Assembly: GCA_964654815.1 (NCBI GenBank)
Contig: CAZZLH010000010.1
Location: 1 to 40,356, forward strand
DNA: 40,356 nt
Direction: 5' to 3'
Source: ZLKRG08 sp964654815
GTDB lineage: Bacteria; Actinomycetota; Actinomycetes; Nanopelagicales; Nanopelagicaceae
Below are positions 1 to 8,155 of the stretch, piece by piece (the stretch's first letter is position 1; each line of letters starts with the position of its first letter). Below the pieces are notes generated by a model, which did no database searches, was not told the DNA's origin, and saw only the letters and a list, made by a program, of their open reading frames with translations. A program made the translations under genes and the position numbers.

Positions 1-55
1 AACCCTCGTAGCTGGCTTGAGAAGCCAGAGTCCTAGGCCGCTAGACGACGGGGCC
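1..55 (-). tRNA. tRNA-Glu (CTC), 3' end cut off by the window edge
   Basis: Read on the minus strand, the sequence begins with the acceptor strand GGCCCCG at 55. An anticodon stem CTGGC/GCCAG follows, enclosing loop TTCTCAA, which gives anticodon CTC (Glu). The T arm and 3' acceptor strand lie beyond position 1. It sits just downstream of tRNA-Gln and gltX, so charging enzyme and tRNA are neighbours. The anticodon assignment is read directly. Confidence 0.9.
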
Positions 56-85
56 GCTAGAACAGATATTAAGTTTTTTCCTTCG

Positions 86-157
86 CTGGGGTACCTGGAC
101 TCGAACCAAGACTTACTGAACCAGAATCAGCAGGGCTGCCAATTACCCCATACCCCA
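86..157 (-). tRNA. tRNA-Gln (CTG)
   Basis: The minus strand gives a 72-nt cloverleaf. The acceptor stem TGGGGTA/TACCCCA is perfect, the anticodon arm is GCTGA-TTCTGGT-TCAGT with anticodon CTG, and the T loop is TTCGAGT. The discriminator is G and CCA is not encoded. It is 30 bases upstream of the tRNA-Glu gene on the same strand, and both are probably one transcript. Confidence 0.93.
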
Positions 158-190
158 ATGGTGCTCCCAACAAATCTTTAACGCTGGCGT

Positions 191-220
191 AGTTTACCCA
201 TGAGAATAGTGAATCGCTAA
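191..220 (-). promoter_or_regulatory. Possible promoter of the tRNA-Gln/tRNA-Glu unit
   Basis: On the minus strand, TTAGCG (215-220) and TAAACT (191-196) are separated by 18 bases, about 34 bases upstream of the tRNA-Gln 5' end. The -10 fits TANNNT; the -35 matches weakly. The gene upstream, gltX, ends at 231 with no hairpin terminator visible, so read-through transcription is an alternative. Confidence 0.35.
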
Positions 221-230
221 TTAACGGAAT

Positions 231-1571
231 TTAGAGATTTACCGCGCTTTTGATGCGGGCAATCGATGCTGATTTACCAAGCAGCTCCATTGATTCAAAA
301 AGAGGTGGAGAGATATGGCTTCCAGTGGTTGCGATTCGCACTGCGCCAAATGCGATTCTTGGCTTGAGCCCCATATCTTCAATCAATGCCTTTCGAAGCA
401 CCTCTTCGATGCTCTGATGGCTCCATTCATGTACCGCTTCTAAGTCTTCTAGAGCGCGTTGCAAAATTTGCCGGCTCTGATCATCTTGAATCTTTGGCTT
501 TGATTCAGGCTCAATCTCAAATTGCTTTACGAATAAAAACTTAAGCATCGCTGGTATCTCCGATAACTTAACAATGCGCTCCTGAATGATTGGTAGCGCA
601 GATTTCACGAGGGAAATCTCCTCTGTCGAGCCCTGAATAAGACCTGCATCTTTTAAGAATGGCAGCGCTCTGGAAAGGAACTCATCTGGCGCTAGGGCAC
701 GAATCTTGTCCCCATTTATCGCCTCAAGTTTCTTCATATCAAAACGAGCCGGAGATGAATGAACATCATGCACATTAAAGAGCTCCACTAGCTCGCCCAT
801 CGAGATATCTTCACGATCATCGCCAGGAGACCAACCAAGGAGCGCCAGGTAATTACAGATCGCTTCTGGCAAGAAACCTTGTTCGCGATACCAAGCTATT
901 GATACTTCGCCATTTCGCTTTGATAACTTGGCATTATCTTGTCCCATAACAAATGGCAGATGCGCAAAGATCGGATAGTCAGCTGGCGCAAGGCCCATCG
1001 CTTTATAAACTTGTATTTGTCTCGGGGTAGATGAGAGTAGATCCTCACCTCGCAGAACGTGAGTTACCTTCATCAACACATCATCAATCGCCACAGCCAA
1101 GGTGTACAACGGTGAACCATCTGCTCGCATCAACACGAAATCTGGTACGAACTTATGATCAAATGAGACCTCACCGCGAATCTCATCCACGAAAGTGGTC
1201 GTGCCATCATCCATGCGCATTCGCAAAACAGGTTTGCGACCTTGGCCTTGAAAATCCTTAACTTGATCTGAAGTTAAATTGCGACAAGTGCCCCCATAAC
1301 CTGGGGCGAGATTNNNNNNNNNNNNNNNNNNNNNNNNNNNNNNNNNNNNNNNNNNNNNNNNNNNNNNNNNNNNNNNNNNNNNNNNNNNNNNNNNNNNNNN
1401 NNNNNNNNNNNNNCGTTCTTTGTCGGTATCCTCGATGCGAAAGATAAATTTGCCACCGGTATGGCGAGCGTAAGCCCAATCAAAGAGCGCGGTTCGGATG
1501 TTTCCGACATGCAAATCACCGGTAGGTGATGGTGCGAAACGGACGCGAATCTCTTTATTAGCCACGGGCAC
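231..1571 (-). CDS. gltX: Glutamate--tRNA ligase (interrupted by an assembly gap)
   Basis: Cytoplasmic class I aminoacyl-tRNA synthetase that charges tRNA-Glu; without a separate GlnRS it may also charge tRNA-Gln for the amidotransferase route. The HIGH-type motif is HVGN at residues 21-24 after PSPTGDL. The KMSKS-type motif is KLSKR (around 925-940), and the anticodon-binding C-terminal part is complete. The start is GTG at 1571, with a second in-frame GTG at 1565; there is no ATG and no clear Shine-Dalgarno. It overlaps the end of the FAH-family gene by 14 bases, so the two are probably co-transcribed. A run of 100 N falls after DTDKE. Compared from memory with actinobacterial GltX of about 490 residues, roughly 75 residues belong there rather than the 34 implied, so the displayed 446-residue length is not the true length. 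Confidence 0.95.
   Translation of the reverse strand: MPVANKEIRVRFAPSPTGDLHVGNIRTALFDWAYARHTGGKFIFRIEDTDKEXXXXXXXXXXXXXXXXXXXXXXXXXXXXXXXXXXNLAPGYGGTCRNLTSDQVKDFQGQGRKPVLRMRMDDGTTTFVDEIRGEVSFDHKFVPDFVLMRADGSPLYTLAVAIDDVLMKVTHVLRGEDLLSSTPRQIQVYKAMGLAPADYPIFAHLPFVMGQDNAKLSKRNGEVSIAWYREQGFLPEAICNYLALLGWSPGDDREDISMGELVELFNVHDVHSSPARFDMKKLEAINGDKIRALAPDEFLSRALPFLKDAGLIQGSTEEISLVKSALPIIQERIVKLSEIPAMLKFLFVKQFEIEPESKPKIQDDQSRQILQRALEDLEAVHEWSHQSIEEVLRKALIEDMGLKPRIAFGAVRIATTGSHISPPLFESMELLGKSASIARIKSAVNL
1314..1413. other. Assembly gap of 100 N inside gltX
   Basis: Exactly 100 undetermined bases, the usual fixed-size placeholder for a gap of unknown length. It removes part of the catalytic Rossmann region of GltX between DTDKE and NLAPGYGG. 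By family comparison about 225 bases are probably missing. Open frames read across the N run should not be trusted for length. Confidence 0.95.
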
Positions 1572-2361
1572 TGAGTTTATTGGTTAATTCACCAAGACCA
1601 GAAATTGCACAGGTAATCGTGCCTTTTTCAGGTATTGGTCCGATACCTGCAGGAGTTCCAGTGAGAATCAGATCTCCAGGCAACAGCGTCATCACTGAAC
1701 TGATGAAATGGATGATATCTGCGACATTGAAAATCATTTGATCCAAAGTTGCGCTCTGTTTAATCTCACCATTTACCATGCAGGTTATCTGCTGATTGCC
1801 GGGAATAAAATCAGTATCAATCCACGGACCAATCGGACAGAAAGTGTCAAAACCTTTAGCTCTAGTCCATTGCCCATCTCTTGATTGCAGGTCACGTGCA
1901 GTTACATCATTTGCAATTGTGTATCCAAAGATCACCTCTGCTACTCGTTCGCGCGGGACATCTTTGCAAATTCGACCAATCACAATTGCCAACTCTGCTT
2001 CGTGATCTACTCGCTCTGACATCCAAGGCCAATTGATCACATCGCCAGGACCAGATACCGAGGTATTTGGCTTTAGAAAGATGATTGGTTCGGCAGGAAC
2101 CTCGCCACCCATCTCTTTTGCATGTTCTGAGTAATTCTTACCAACACAGACCACCTTGCTTCTAGGTAGCACCGGAGCCAGTAAGCGCACCTCATCCATT
2201 GTTGCGAATTTGCCAGATTTTGTAACCCCACTAAATAGAGGATCACCATTTACAACTGAGATGGTCTTTAGATCATCTTCCAGCACACCAAAGAGAGGAT
2301 CTCTACCAAGTTCATTTGCAAGTGCACTTCCGGGGTTAGGGGTAAAACGCAATATGCGCAT
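1558..2361 (-). CDS. Fumarylacetoacetate hydrolase (FAH) family protein
   Basis: A 267-residue member of the FAH superfamily, which cleaves or isomerises C-C bonds in small dicarboxylic keto acids using a divalent metal. The metal-site signature VDHEAELAIVIG and the following GYTIANDVTARDLQ and KGFDTFCPIGPW blocks are typical of the single-domain 2-hydroxyhepta-2,4-dienedioate isomerase/hydratase branch. Its true substrate cannot be told from sequence, and many members are acylpyruvases or oxaloacetate decarboxylases. The start ATG at 2361 shares one base with the stop of the CBS gene upstream (TAATG), and its own stop overlaps gltX. FAH next to gltX is a known actinobacterial arrangement (for example Mycobacterium), so the pairing looks ancestral. 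Confidence 0.88.
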   Translation of the reverse strand: MRILRFTPNPGSALANELGRDPLFGVLEDDLKTISVVNGDPLFSGVTKSGKFATMDEVRLLAPVLPRSKVVCVGKNYSEHAKEMGGEVPAEPIIFLKPNTSVSGPGDVINWPWMSERVDHEAELAIVIGRICKDVPRERVAEVIFGYTIANDVTARDLQSRDGQWTRAKGFDTFCPIGPWIDTDFIPGNQQITCMVNGEIKQSATLDQMIFNVADIIHFISSVMTLLPGDLILTGTPAGIGPIPEKGTITCAISGLGELTNKLSARG

Positions 2362-3500
2362 TAGAGTTCAACTTCGCTCTCTTGCCGTTCCATAATCATG
2401 CTGCTAATTCGGCGACGGCGGCCCACGGGTCGCTCAGCGGTAACCTTCCAGCCAGCTAGATTGAATGTGGAACCTGGAATTGGAACTCTTCCCAAAACTT
2501 TAGCCATCAAACCACCAATCGAGTCGACATCCTCTATTAGTTCCGGCTCTAATTCAATCTCCAGTTCTTCCGCCAAATCTTCGACGTGCACCTTTGCTTG
2601 GACTCGTAATTTATCCTCCGAAAGCCAGACAAACTGCTCTTCTTCGTCATCGAATTCATCAGCGATCTCGCCGACAATCTCCTCGATAATATCTTCAATT
2701 GTGATTAAGCCTGCAGTACCGCCATATTCGTCGACCACTATCGCAAGATGAATCTGGTCACGCTGCATATCCTTCAATAAATCAGCTGCGCTCTTGATCT
2801 CTGGGACAAATACCACGGGGCGCATCAACTCTTCAACGCGCTCACTCTGTTCGGCCTCATGGTGATCATGTGAGCGTTTTGCTAGATCCTTGATATAGGC
2901 AATACCAATAATTTGATCGATGCTCTCGCCAATCACGGGGATTCGCGAGTAGCCAGAACGCAAAGCCAAAGAGAGCGCTTGACGTAATGTCTTATCACGC
3001 TCAATCCAGACCATCTCGGTGCGTGGCACCATTAACTCTCGGACCAAGGTATCGCCAAGTTCGAATACTGAGTGGATCATCTCGTGCTCATCTTCTTCAA
3101 CTAGACCACGTTCGTGNNNNNNNNNNNNNNNNNNNNNNNNNNNNNNNNNNNNNNNNNNNNNNNNNNNNNNNNNNNNNNNNNNNNNNNNNNNNNNNNNNNN
3201 NNNNNNNNNNNNNNNNAGAATCATCACTCCTACTGAATAGAAGAGCGATGTGGTGGAGTTGTATGAGCCAAGAAAATATTTATAGAGCAAGGCAGTTGAG
3301 AATAGCTCTGCGCTCTTTCTCACCAGCAGAACTACATTCAAATACCTAGGCAGGTCATTGTGAACTTTGGTGATTAACTCCCCACCACGTTTGGTGGCTA
3401 AATCATCGACTAAAACCCGAGAGATACTATTGAAAGCGCTCTCGATACCTGCAAGATATCCGGCAAGAATCACCAGCAAAACTATGGAAAAGAGCGTCAT
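2361..3500 (-). CDS. CBS-domain membrane protein (CorC/HlyC, DUF21 family), with assembly gap
   Basis: Predicted membrane protein of the CorC/TlyC family, linked to Mg/Co efflux or other ion homeostasis; the exact role is uncertain. An N-terminal DUF21 transmembrane region is partly lost in a 100-N gap. Next come FELGDTLVRELMVPRTEM, which opens the CBS pair, and a second CBS block with HLAIVVDEYGGTAGLIT. The CorC_HlyC C-terminal domain (EDVDSIGGLMAKVLGRVPIPG) completes the protein. It starts at ATG 3500, overlapping the ybeY stop by four bases (ATGA). The phoH-ybeY-CBS order is a strongly conserved actinobacterial block. By comparison with mycobacterial homologues, nearly 80 residues are probably missing at the gap, so the real length should be around 420. 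Confidence 0.9.
   Translation of the reverse strand: MTLFSIVLLVILAGYLAGIESAFNSISRVLVDDLATKRGGELITKVHNDLPRYLNVVLLVRKSAELFSTALLYKYFLGSYNSTTSLFYSVGVMIXXXXXXXXXXXXXXXXXXXXXXXXXXXXXXXXXXHERGLVEEDEHEMIHSVFELGDTLVRELMVPRTEMVWIERDKTLRQALSLALRSGYSRIPVIGESIDQIIGIAYIKDLAKRSHDHHEAEQSERVEELMRPVVFVPEIKSAADLLKDMQRDQIHLAIVVDEYGGTAGLITIEDIIEEIVGEIADEFDDEEEQFVWLSEDKLRVQAKVHVEDLAEELEIELEPELIEDVDSIGGLMAKVLGRVPIPGSTFNLAGWKVTAERPVGRRRRISSMIMERQESEVEL
3117..3216. other. Assembly gap of 100 N inside the CBS-domain gene
   Basis: Second run of exactly 100 N, located between transmembrane helix two or three of the DUF21 domain and the linker before the first CBS domain. As with the gap in gltX, the flanking protein suggests that more sequence is missing (about 230 bases) than the placeholder shows. 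Confidence 0.95.
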
Positions 3501-3928
3501 TTGCCAGCCCGCTTAACTAGATCCTCTTGCAAAGCAAACATAACCTGCTCATCTGCTAACTCTTGATGGTCATAGCCCAAGAGATGCAGCAAGCCATGCG
3601 CTGCCAAGATTTTCACCTCATGCTCAAAAGAGTGTCCAGCTCTCTCGGCTTGAGCACGCGCCACCACTGGCGAAATCACAATATCCCCCAAGATTCCAGG
3701 CTCTGGGTCATTAGGGCGCAACTCATCCATCGGAAAACTCATTACATCAGTGGTCCCCGGTAGCTCCATCCACTTAAGGTGGAGTTCTTCCATCTCTTTA
3801 TCATTGATGAATGCCAAGGTCAGATCGCACTCTGGATGCAGCCCTAATTCCTTTATAGAAAATTCCAATAATTTAAATATCTCAGATTCAGGGGCTAATT
3901 GACCTGAACGATTCTCAATTTCTATCAT
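3497..3928 (-). CDS. ybeY: Endoribonuclease YbeY (rRNA maturation factor)
   Basis: A 143-residue zinc-dependent RNase involved in 16S rRNA 3'-end maturation and ribosome quality control. The family signature is intact: HGLLHLLGYDH supplies the three zinc-binding histidines (H-x3-H-x5-H) near residues 110-121. The motif TDVMSFPMDE, which precedes the active site in this family, is also present. The start ATG at 3928 overlaps the phoH stop as ATGA, and its stop overlaps the next gene the same way, so phoH, ybeY and the CBS gene are translationally coupled. Length is typical for the family. Confidence 0.96.
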   Translation of the reverse strand: MIEIENRSGQLAPESEIFKLLEFSIKELGLHPECDLTLAFINDKEMEELHLKWMELPGTTDVMSFPMDELRPNDPEPGILGDIVISPVVARAQAERAGHSFEHEVKILAAHGLLHLLGYDHQELADEQVMFALQEDLVKRAGK

Positions 3929-4914
3929 CGAATCTGACGTGCTTGAGAGATAGCAGAGTTGCGGCTCTCTTCATAAGTTTCGTAAGCATTTACGATATCG
4001 CTGATCAACCTATGGCGCACCACATCCTCAGCGGTGAGGTCCATGAATGCGATGTCATCTATACCATCCAAGATTTTACGAATCGTGGCTAGCCCTGAAT
4101 TCTTTCCATTAGGCAAGTCAACTTGTGTGACATCGCCAGTAATTACCATCTTGGAACCGAAGCCAAGGCGAGTAAGGAACATCTTCATCTGTTCTGGCGT
4201 GGTGTTCTGTGCTTCGTCGAGGATGATGAATGAGTCATTCAATGTACGACCACGCATGTATGCAAGAGGCGCTACCTCGATTACACCACTTTGCATCAAT
4301 CTGGGAATCGCTTCTTGATCCAACATATCGTGAAGCGCATCAAATAGCGGTCTTAAATAAGGATCAATCTTTTCAGAGAGCGTTCCGGGCAAGAATCCCA
4401 AATGCTCGCCGGCTTCAACCGCAGGCCGGGTCAAGATAATTCGATTTATCTCTCTAGCTTGCAATGCGGCAACTGCCTTGGCCATCGCAAGATAAGTCTT
4501 ACCGGTTCCTGCGGGTCCGATTCCAAAAGTTATGGTGTGCTCAGATATAGCCTCCACATAAGCTTTTTGATTTGCAGTCTTTGGTCTGATGGTGCGGCCG
4601 CGATTACTGACTATGTTCAATGAAAGCACCTCTGCCGGATGCTTCTGTGGATCAGACTTGAGCATCGAGATGGAGCGCTTTATTACTTCAGGATTAATGT
4701 CCTGACCCGAACGAAGCACCACCAACAATTCAGTGATTAATTGTTCGACGCGATCGCACTCTTCCACATCGCCACGAAGCGCTATCTCATTTCCACGCAC
4801 TGTCATGGAGACATTGGGAAATGCACCTTCAATTTCGCGGAGGTTTTTATCACCGGGGCCGACTAAGGCGACCATTGGAATTGCAGTTGGGACCGTTATA
4901 AGAGTTCGTTCCAT
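3925..4914 (-). CDS. phoH: PhoH family ATPase
   Basis: A 329-residue cytoplasmic P-loop ATPase of the PhoH family; nucleic-acid-related ATPase or helicase activity is reported for relatives, but the role is poorly defined. Walker A is GPAGTGKT and Walker B is SFIILDEAQN, followed by QMKMFLTRLGFGSKMVITGD, a hallmark of PhoH. An N-terminal region of about 100 residues resembles the KH-like segment found in bacterial PhoH-L proteins. It is the first gene of the coupled phoH-ybeY-CBS run. A -10-like TAGAAT lies 10 bases before the ATG, so the transcript leader may be very short. Confidence 0.95.
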   Translation of the reverse strand: MERTLITVPTAIPMVALVGPGDKNLREIEGAFPNVSMTVRGNEIALRGDVEECDRVEQLITELLVVLRSGQDINPEVIKRSISMLKSDPQKHPAEVLSLNIVSNRGRTIRPKTANQKAYVEAISEHTITFGIGPAGTGKTYLAMAKAVAALQAREINRIILTRPAVEAGEHLGFLPGTLSEKIDPYLRPLFDALHDMLDQEAIPRLMQSGVIEVAPLAYMRGRTLNDSFIILDEAQNTTPEQMKMFLTRLGFGSKMVITGDVTQVDLPNGKNSGLATIRKILDGIDDIAFMDLTAEDVVRHRLISDIVNAYETYEESRNSAISQARQIR

Positions 4915-4924
4915 GTAGGTCAGA

Positions 4925-4948
4925 ATTCTAGCGAATCTGTAACGTTAC
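4925..4948 (-). promoter_or_regulatory. Candidate promoter and palindromic site upstream of phoH
   Basis: On the minus strand TAGAAT (4925-4930) fits a TANNNT -10 box, ten bases before the phoH ATG. Nine bases further upstream is a perfect 10-bp palindrome, GTAACGTTAC (4939-4948), which would lie between -10 and -35 where a repressor could bind. No convincing -35 hexamer is seen. Promoter function is inference. Confidence 0.4.
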
Positions 4949-4993
4949 TTTTTCGCAAGGGTTTATGGCTCTTGGGCTCAAAATCAGCCCAAA

Positions 4994-5341
4994 TTAACCC
5001 GGCGGCCAGGTGAAATCGCGACCACCTAGCAGATGGAGATGGGCGTGAAAGACCGATTGGCCCGCTGCTTCGCCAGTGTTGAAAACAGTTCGATAACCCG
5101 GTAATTCGTGATCTTTAGCAATTACTTTTGCTGCTTTAAATAGCGCTGCGGTCACCACGGAACTTGCCTCAGCCAAATCCGCAGCGTTCTCGACATGCAA
5201 TGTCGGGACAATCAATACATGTGTTGGTGCTTGCGGATTCAAATCATTAAAAGCCACTACATTCTCATCTCGATAGATAATCGAGGCGGGAATATCACCA
5301 TCAATAATCTTGCAGAATATGCAATTTGCATCTAACGCCAC
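4994..5341 (-). CDS. HIT family (HINT-type) nucleotide-binding protein
   Basis: A 115-residue histidine triad protein; HINT relatives hydrolyse purine nucleoside phosphoramidates and acyl-AMP. CIFCKIIDGDIPA at the N terminus and the triad FHAHLHLLGG (His 99, 101, 103) are the standard family blocks. The full protein is present and normal in length. It starts at ATG 5341, four bases after the rsmE stop, so it belongs to the hrcA-dnaJ-rsmE operon; the dnaJ-rsmE-HIT-phoH order is common in Actinobacteria. Confidence 0.95.
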   Translation of the reverse strand: MALDANCIFCKIIDGDIPASIIYRDENVVAFNDLNPQAPTHVLIVPTLHVENAADLAEASSVVTAALFKAAKVIAKDHELPGYRTVFNTGEAAGQSVFHAHLHLLGGRDFTWPPG

Positions 5342-5345
5342 AGAA

Positions 5346-6035
5346 TCACCATACCTTCATGATCGCACTTACTGCACTTACTGCCGCCATGCCCGCATGA
5401 GCGGAGCGAAAGATTGGTTGACCTAACTTGATAACTTGACCTCCAACGCCTTTGAACATCTCTAGCTCTTCATCGGTGATGCCACCCTCTGGGCCAATGA
5501 TTATGAGAGTCCGCTTAGCCGGTTTTACCACCTGACTTAACGCCACAGTTGCGCTCTCATGGCAGATCAAAACCTGCTCAAACTCTTTACAGATTTCCAA
5601 TGCGCTTCGGGTGTCAACTTCAGGTGCCACGCGCGGAAAGTTAAACCTACGGCTCTGCTTACTCGCCTCCACTGCGGCAACCTGCCATTTAGCACTTTCT
5701 TTTCCAATTGATCGTGCAGCGAGCCATGGATAAATAATCTCCGCACCTGAAGCTGTTAACAATTCAACCGCTTCTCTTGCACGGTCACTCTTTGGCAGCG
5801 CCTGTAGGACAGAGATTTCCCTCTCGGGCTTTAATTCTCTGCCCTGTTCTATAACTGCTAATTTAATTTGCTGCTTTGCGGAATCAGTAATCTGACATCT
5901 AGCCCATCTTCCCAGGCCATCAGTAGTTAAGAGCTCCTCACCAACCTTCATACGAAGTACTCGATGCGCGTGGTGAGCCTCTTGATCTAATAATTCTGGA
6001 GCTTCGATATTTGTGACCAAGAAAAGTGGCAACAT
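5346..6035 (-). CDS. rsmE: 16S rRNA (uracil-1498-N3)-methyltransferase
   Basis: A 229-residue SPOUT-fold methyltransferase that methylates U1498 of 16S rRNA using S-adenosylmethionine. It has an N-terminal PUA-like RNA-binding region (HHAHRVLRMKVGEELLTTDG). The C-terminal knot motifs are LIIIGPEGGITDEEL and then KLGQPIFRSAHAGMAAVSAVSA; most homologues read LG.RILR.ETA here, so the second motif is somewhat divergent (PIFRSAHAG). The start ATG shares one base with the dnaJ stop (TAATG), indicating coupled translation in the heat-shock operon. The family call is secure; reduced activity cannot be excluded from the variant motif. Confidence 0.93.
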   Translation of the reverse strand: MLPLFLVTNIEAPELLDQEAHHAHRVLRMKVGEELLTTDGLGRWARCQITDSAKQQIKLAVIEQGRELKPEREISVLQALPKSDRAREAVELLTASGAEIIYPWLAARSIGKESAKWQVAAVEASKQSRRFNFPRVAPEVDTRSALEICKEFEQVLICHESATVALSQVVKPAKRTLIIIGPEGGITDEELEMFKGVGGQVIKLGQPIFRSAHAGMAAVSAVSAIMKVW

Positions 6036-7144
6036 TAGAATCTAAAGGCTCCGCGTAATTTCGCCAGAATTGAGCCGTCATCCTGCTTTATAGTTGAGGA
6101 ATCTTGGTCTTCACCGCGTAATTTGGCGAATTTCTTGATCAACTCCTCTTGCTCTTTATTGAGCTTAGTTGGAGTAACAACCTCCACATGGACAATCAGA
6201 TCGCCTCGACCATTTCCACGTAAACGAGTCATGCCACGTTGCTTCAAAGGTAACTTTGCACCTGATTGAGTACCGGCTTTGATCTCTATCTCCTCATCGC
6301 CATCTAAGGTGACAATTTTCGCCGTGGTACCAAGCACTGCAGCGCTAAAGGGAATCGATAGCGCCAAATGTAGATTGTCACCATCTCTAACTAAGTACTC
6401 ATGTTCGCTTTGGATGATCTCTACATATAAATCCCCCGCTGGCCCACCACCTGGTCCAACTTCGCCTCGTCCTGCCATTTGAATGCGATTTCCCGTTTCA
6501 ACTCCACCCGGAATATCAACATTGATGGTTTGTCTGGCACGCACACGACCATCACCACCACATTCACGACAAGGATTGCTAATGGTGGTTCCGTAACCTT
6601 GACATGCAGCGCACGGCCTTGAGGTCATAACCTGTCCCAAAATCGAGCGAGTCACCTGTTGAGTTTCGCCACGACCACGACAGATGCCACAGGTGCTTGG
6701 TGTAGTACCAGCTTGGCATCCGCTACCCGAACACTTCTCACAGAGCACGGCACTCTCCACGACCAATTCACGAGTAGTTCCGAAGCATGCCTCTGCTAAT
6801 GAAATCTCCACTCTTATTAATGCATCTTGTCCGGCGCGAGCACGTGATCTAGGTCCACGAGTAGTAGCGCCTTGGCCAAAGAAGGCATCCATGATGTCGC
6901 TAAATCCAAAACCACCATTGAAACCTGCGCCGCCAAAAGCTGAGCCGCCCATGTCATATTGCTGACGTTTCTGCGGATCGCTCAAAACATCGTATGCCGC
7001 AGTAACTTCTTTAAAACGCTCTTGAACGCCAGGGTCGGGATTTATATCTGGATGTAATTCACGCGCTAACTTTCGGTACGCCCTCTTTATCTCATCGCTA
7101 TTTGCATCGCGTGATACCCCGAGGGTCTCGTATAAATCCGCCAT
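6035..7144 (-). CDS. dnaJ: Chaperone protein DnaJ (DnaJ2 type)
   Basis: A 369-residue DnaK co-chaperone. The J domain occupies about residues 1-68 with HPD at 31-33, followed by a Gly/Phe-rich linker (65-90). Four CxxCxGxG zinc repeats contain Cys135/138, 152/155, 178/181 and 192/195, all eight cysteines present. The C-terminal substrate-binding domains follow. It starts immediately after the hrcA stop with no spacer. This is the hrcA-linked DnaJ2 paralogue of actinobacteria rather than the dnaK-grpE-linked one, judging from context. It is presumably controlled from the hemW/hrcA promoter; no CIRCE operator is visible here. Confidence 0.96.
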   Translation of the reverse strand: MADLYETLGVSRDANSDEIKRAYRKLARELHPDINPDPGVQERFKEVTAAYDVLSDPQKRQQYDMGGSAFGGAGFNGGFGFSDIMDAFFGQGATTRGPRSRARAGQDALIRVEISLAEACFGTTRELVVESAVLCEKCSGSGCQAGTTPSTCGICRGRGETQQVTRSILGQVMTSRPCAACQGYGTTISNPCRECGGDGRVRARQTINVDIPGGVETGNRIQMAGRGEVGPGGGPAGDLYVEIIQSEHEYLVRDGDNLHLALSIPFSAAVLGTTAKIVTLDGDEEIEIKAGTQSGAKLPLKQRGMTRLRGNGRGDLIVHVEVVTPTKLNKEQEELIKKFAKLRGEDQDSSTIKQDDGSILAKLRGAFRF

Positions 7145-8143
7145 TTACGCATTCTCCTGGAGAAAACGACTTACATAATTAGCCACTGCGCTAACTGCCG
7201 CCATCGAGCTTGCATAATCCATTCTGGTAGGACCAATCACACCCAAAGCGCCGACCTCTCCATAGCCGGTGGAAATCACGCTGGTCGTCTTTAAATTCTC
7301 ATCCTGCTGTTCGCTGCCAATTCTTACCTGTAATCCATTGGTTGCACCGCCCAGAAGTCGAAGCAGTACTACCTGTTCCTCCAGCGCCTCAAGAATAGGA
7401 TGAATCTGCGCTGAGAAATCTTGGCGGAATCGAGTCAAATTAGCAGTTCCAGCAAGTACTACCTTCTCTTCCGGTTTTTCTAGCGCCATCTCAATCAAAG
7501 TTGAAACCAAGACCGCCATGTTTCGACGATCATTATTGGAGAGCGTATCCATCAAGTTTGAGAGACGATCTGCCACATCAGGTAGCCGTTGACCTGCGAT
7601 GGAGTTGTTCAACTTGATTCGCATACTATTTAAGAACTCTTCGTCAGTCTCATTTGCAAGGTCAATTATGCGTTGCTCCACGCGACCGGTATCAGTAATC
7701 AAAATCAACATGGCACGTAAGGAATTGAGCAGCACCAACTCGACATGTCGCACCTTAGATTTCACCAACGAGGGATACTGCACCACCGCTACTTGCTTGG
7801 TGACATCCGCCAATAGTTTTACGGTTCGCATGACCACATCATCTAGATCCAACGCACCCTCTAGAAAGGTTTCGATTGCGCGACGTTCCGGGGCTGATAA
7901 TGGTTTGACGCTGGATAGCTGATCTACAAAGACTCGGTAGCCCAAATCAGTGGGTATGCGACCTGCAGAGGTGTGGGGTTGAGTGATCAAACCCTCCTCT
8001 TCAAGTATCGCCATCTCATTTCGAATCGTGGCAGGAGAGACTCCTAGATTGTGATTCTCAGCTAGCGCCTTAGAACCAACCGGCTCTTGCGTGGCAACAT
8101 ATTCATCAACGATTGCCCGCAAAATTTCTAATCGTCTACTCAT
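7145..8143 (-). CDS. hrcA: Heat-inducible transcription repressor HrcA
   Basis: A repressor of about 332 residues that binds CIRCE operators and controls chaperone genes such as groEL. The N-terminal winged helix includes EPVGSKALAENHNLGVSPATIRNEM (roughly residues 20-45), then EEEGLITQPHTSAGRIPTDLGYR, both highly conserved. The dimerisation and inserted domains continue to the C-terminal VIGPTRMDYASSMAAVSAVA block. I place the start at ATG 8143 (MSRRLEIL), matching the family; a TTG three codons upstream at 8152 is less likely. It directly precedes dnaJ and follows hemW by about twelve bases. No CIRCE inverted repeat occurs in this window, so its targets lie elsewhere. Confidence 0.95.
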   Translation of the reverse strand: MSRRLEILRAIVDEYVATQEPVGSKALAENHNLGVSPATIRNEMAILEEEGLITQPHTSAGRIPTDLGYRVFVDQLSSVKPLSAPERRAIETFLEGALDLDDVVMRTVKLLADVTKQVAVVQYPSLVKSKVRHVELVLLNSLRAMLILITDTGRVEQRIIDLANETDEEFLNSMRIKLNNSIAGQRLPDVADRLSNLMDTLSNNDRRNMAVLVSTLIEMALEKPEEKVVLAGTANLTRFRQDFSAQIHPILEALEEQVVLLRLLGGATNGLQVRIGSEQQDENLKTTSVISTGYGEVGALGVIGPTRMDYASSMAAVSAVANYVSRFLQENA

Positions 8144-8155
8144 GGTCTGCAAATT

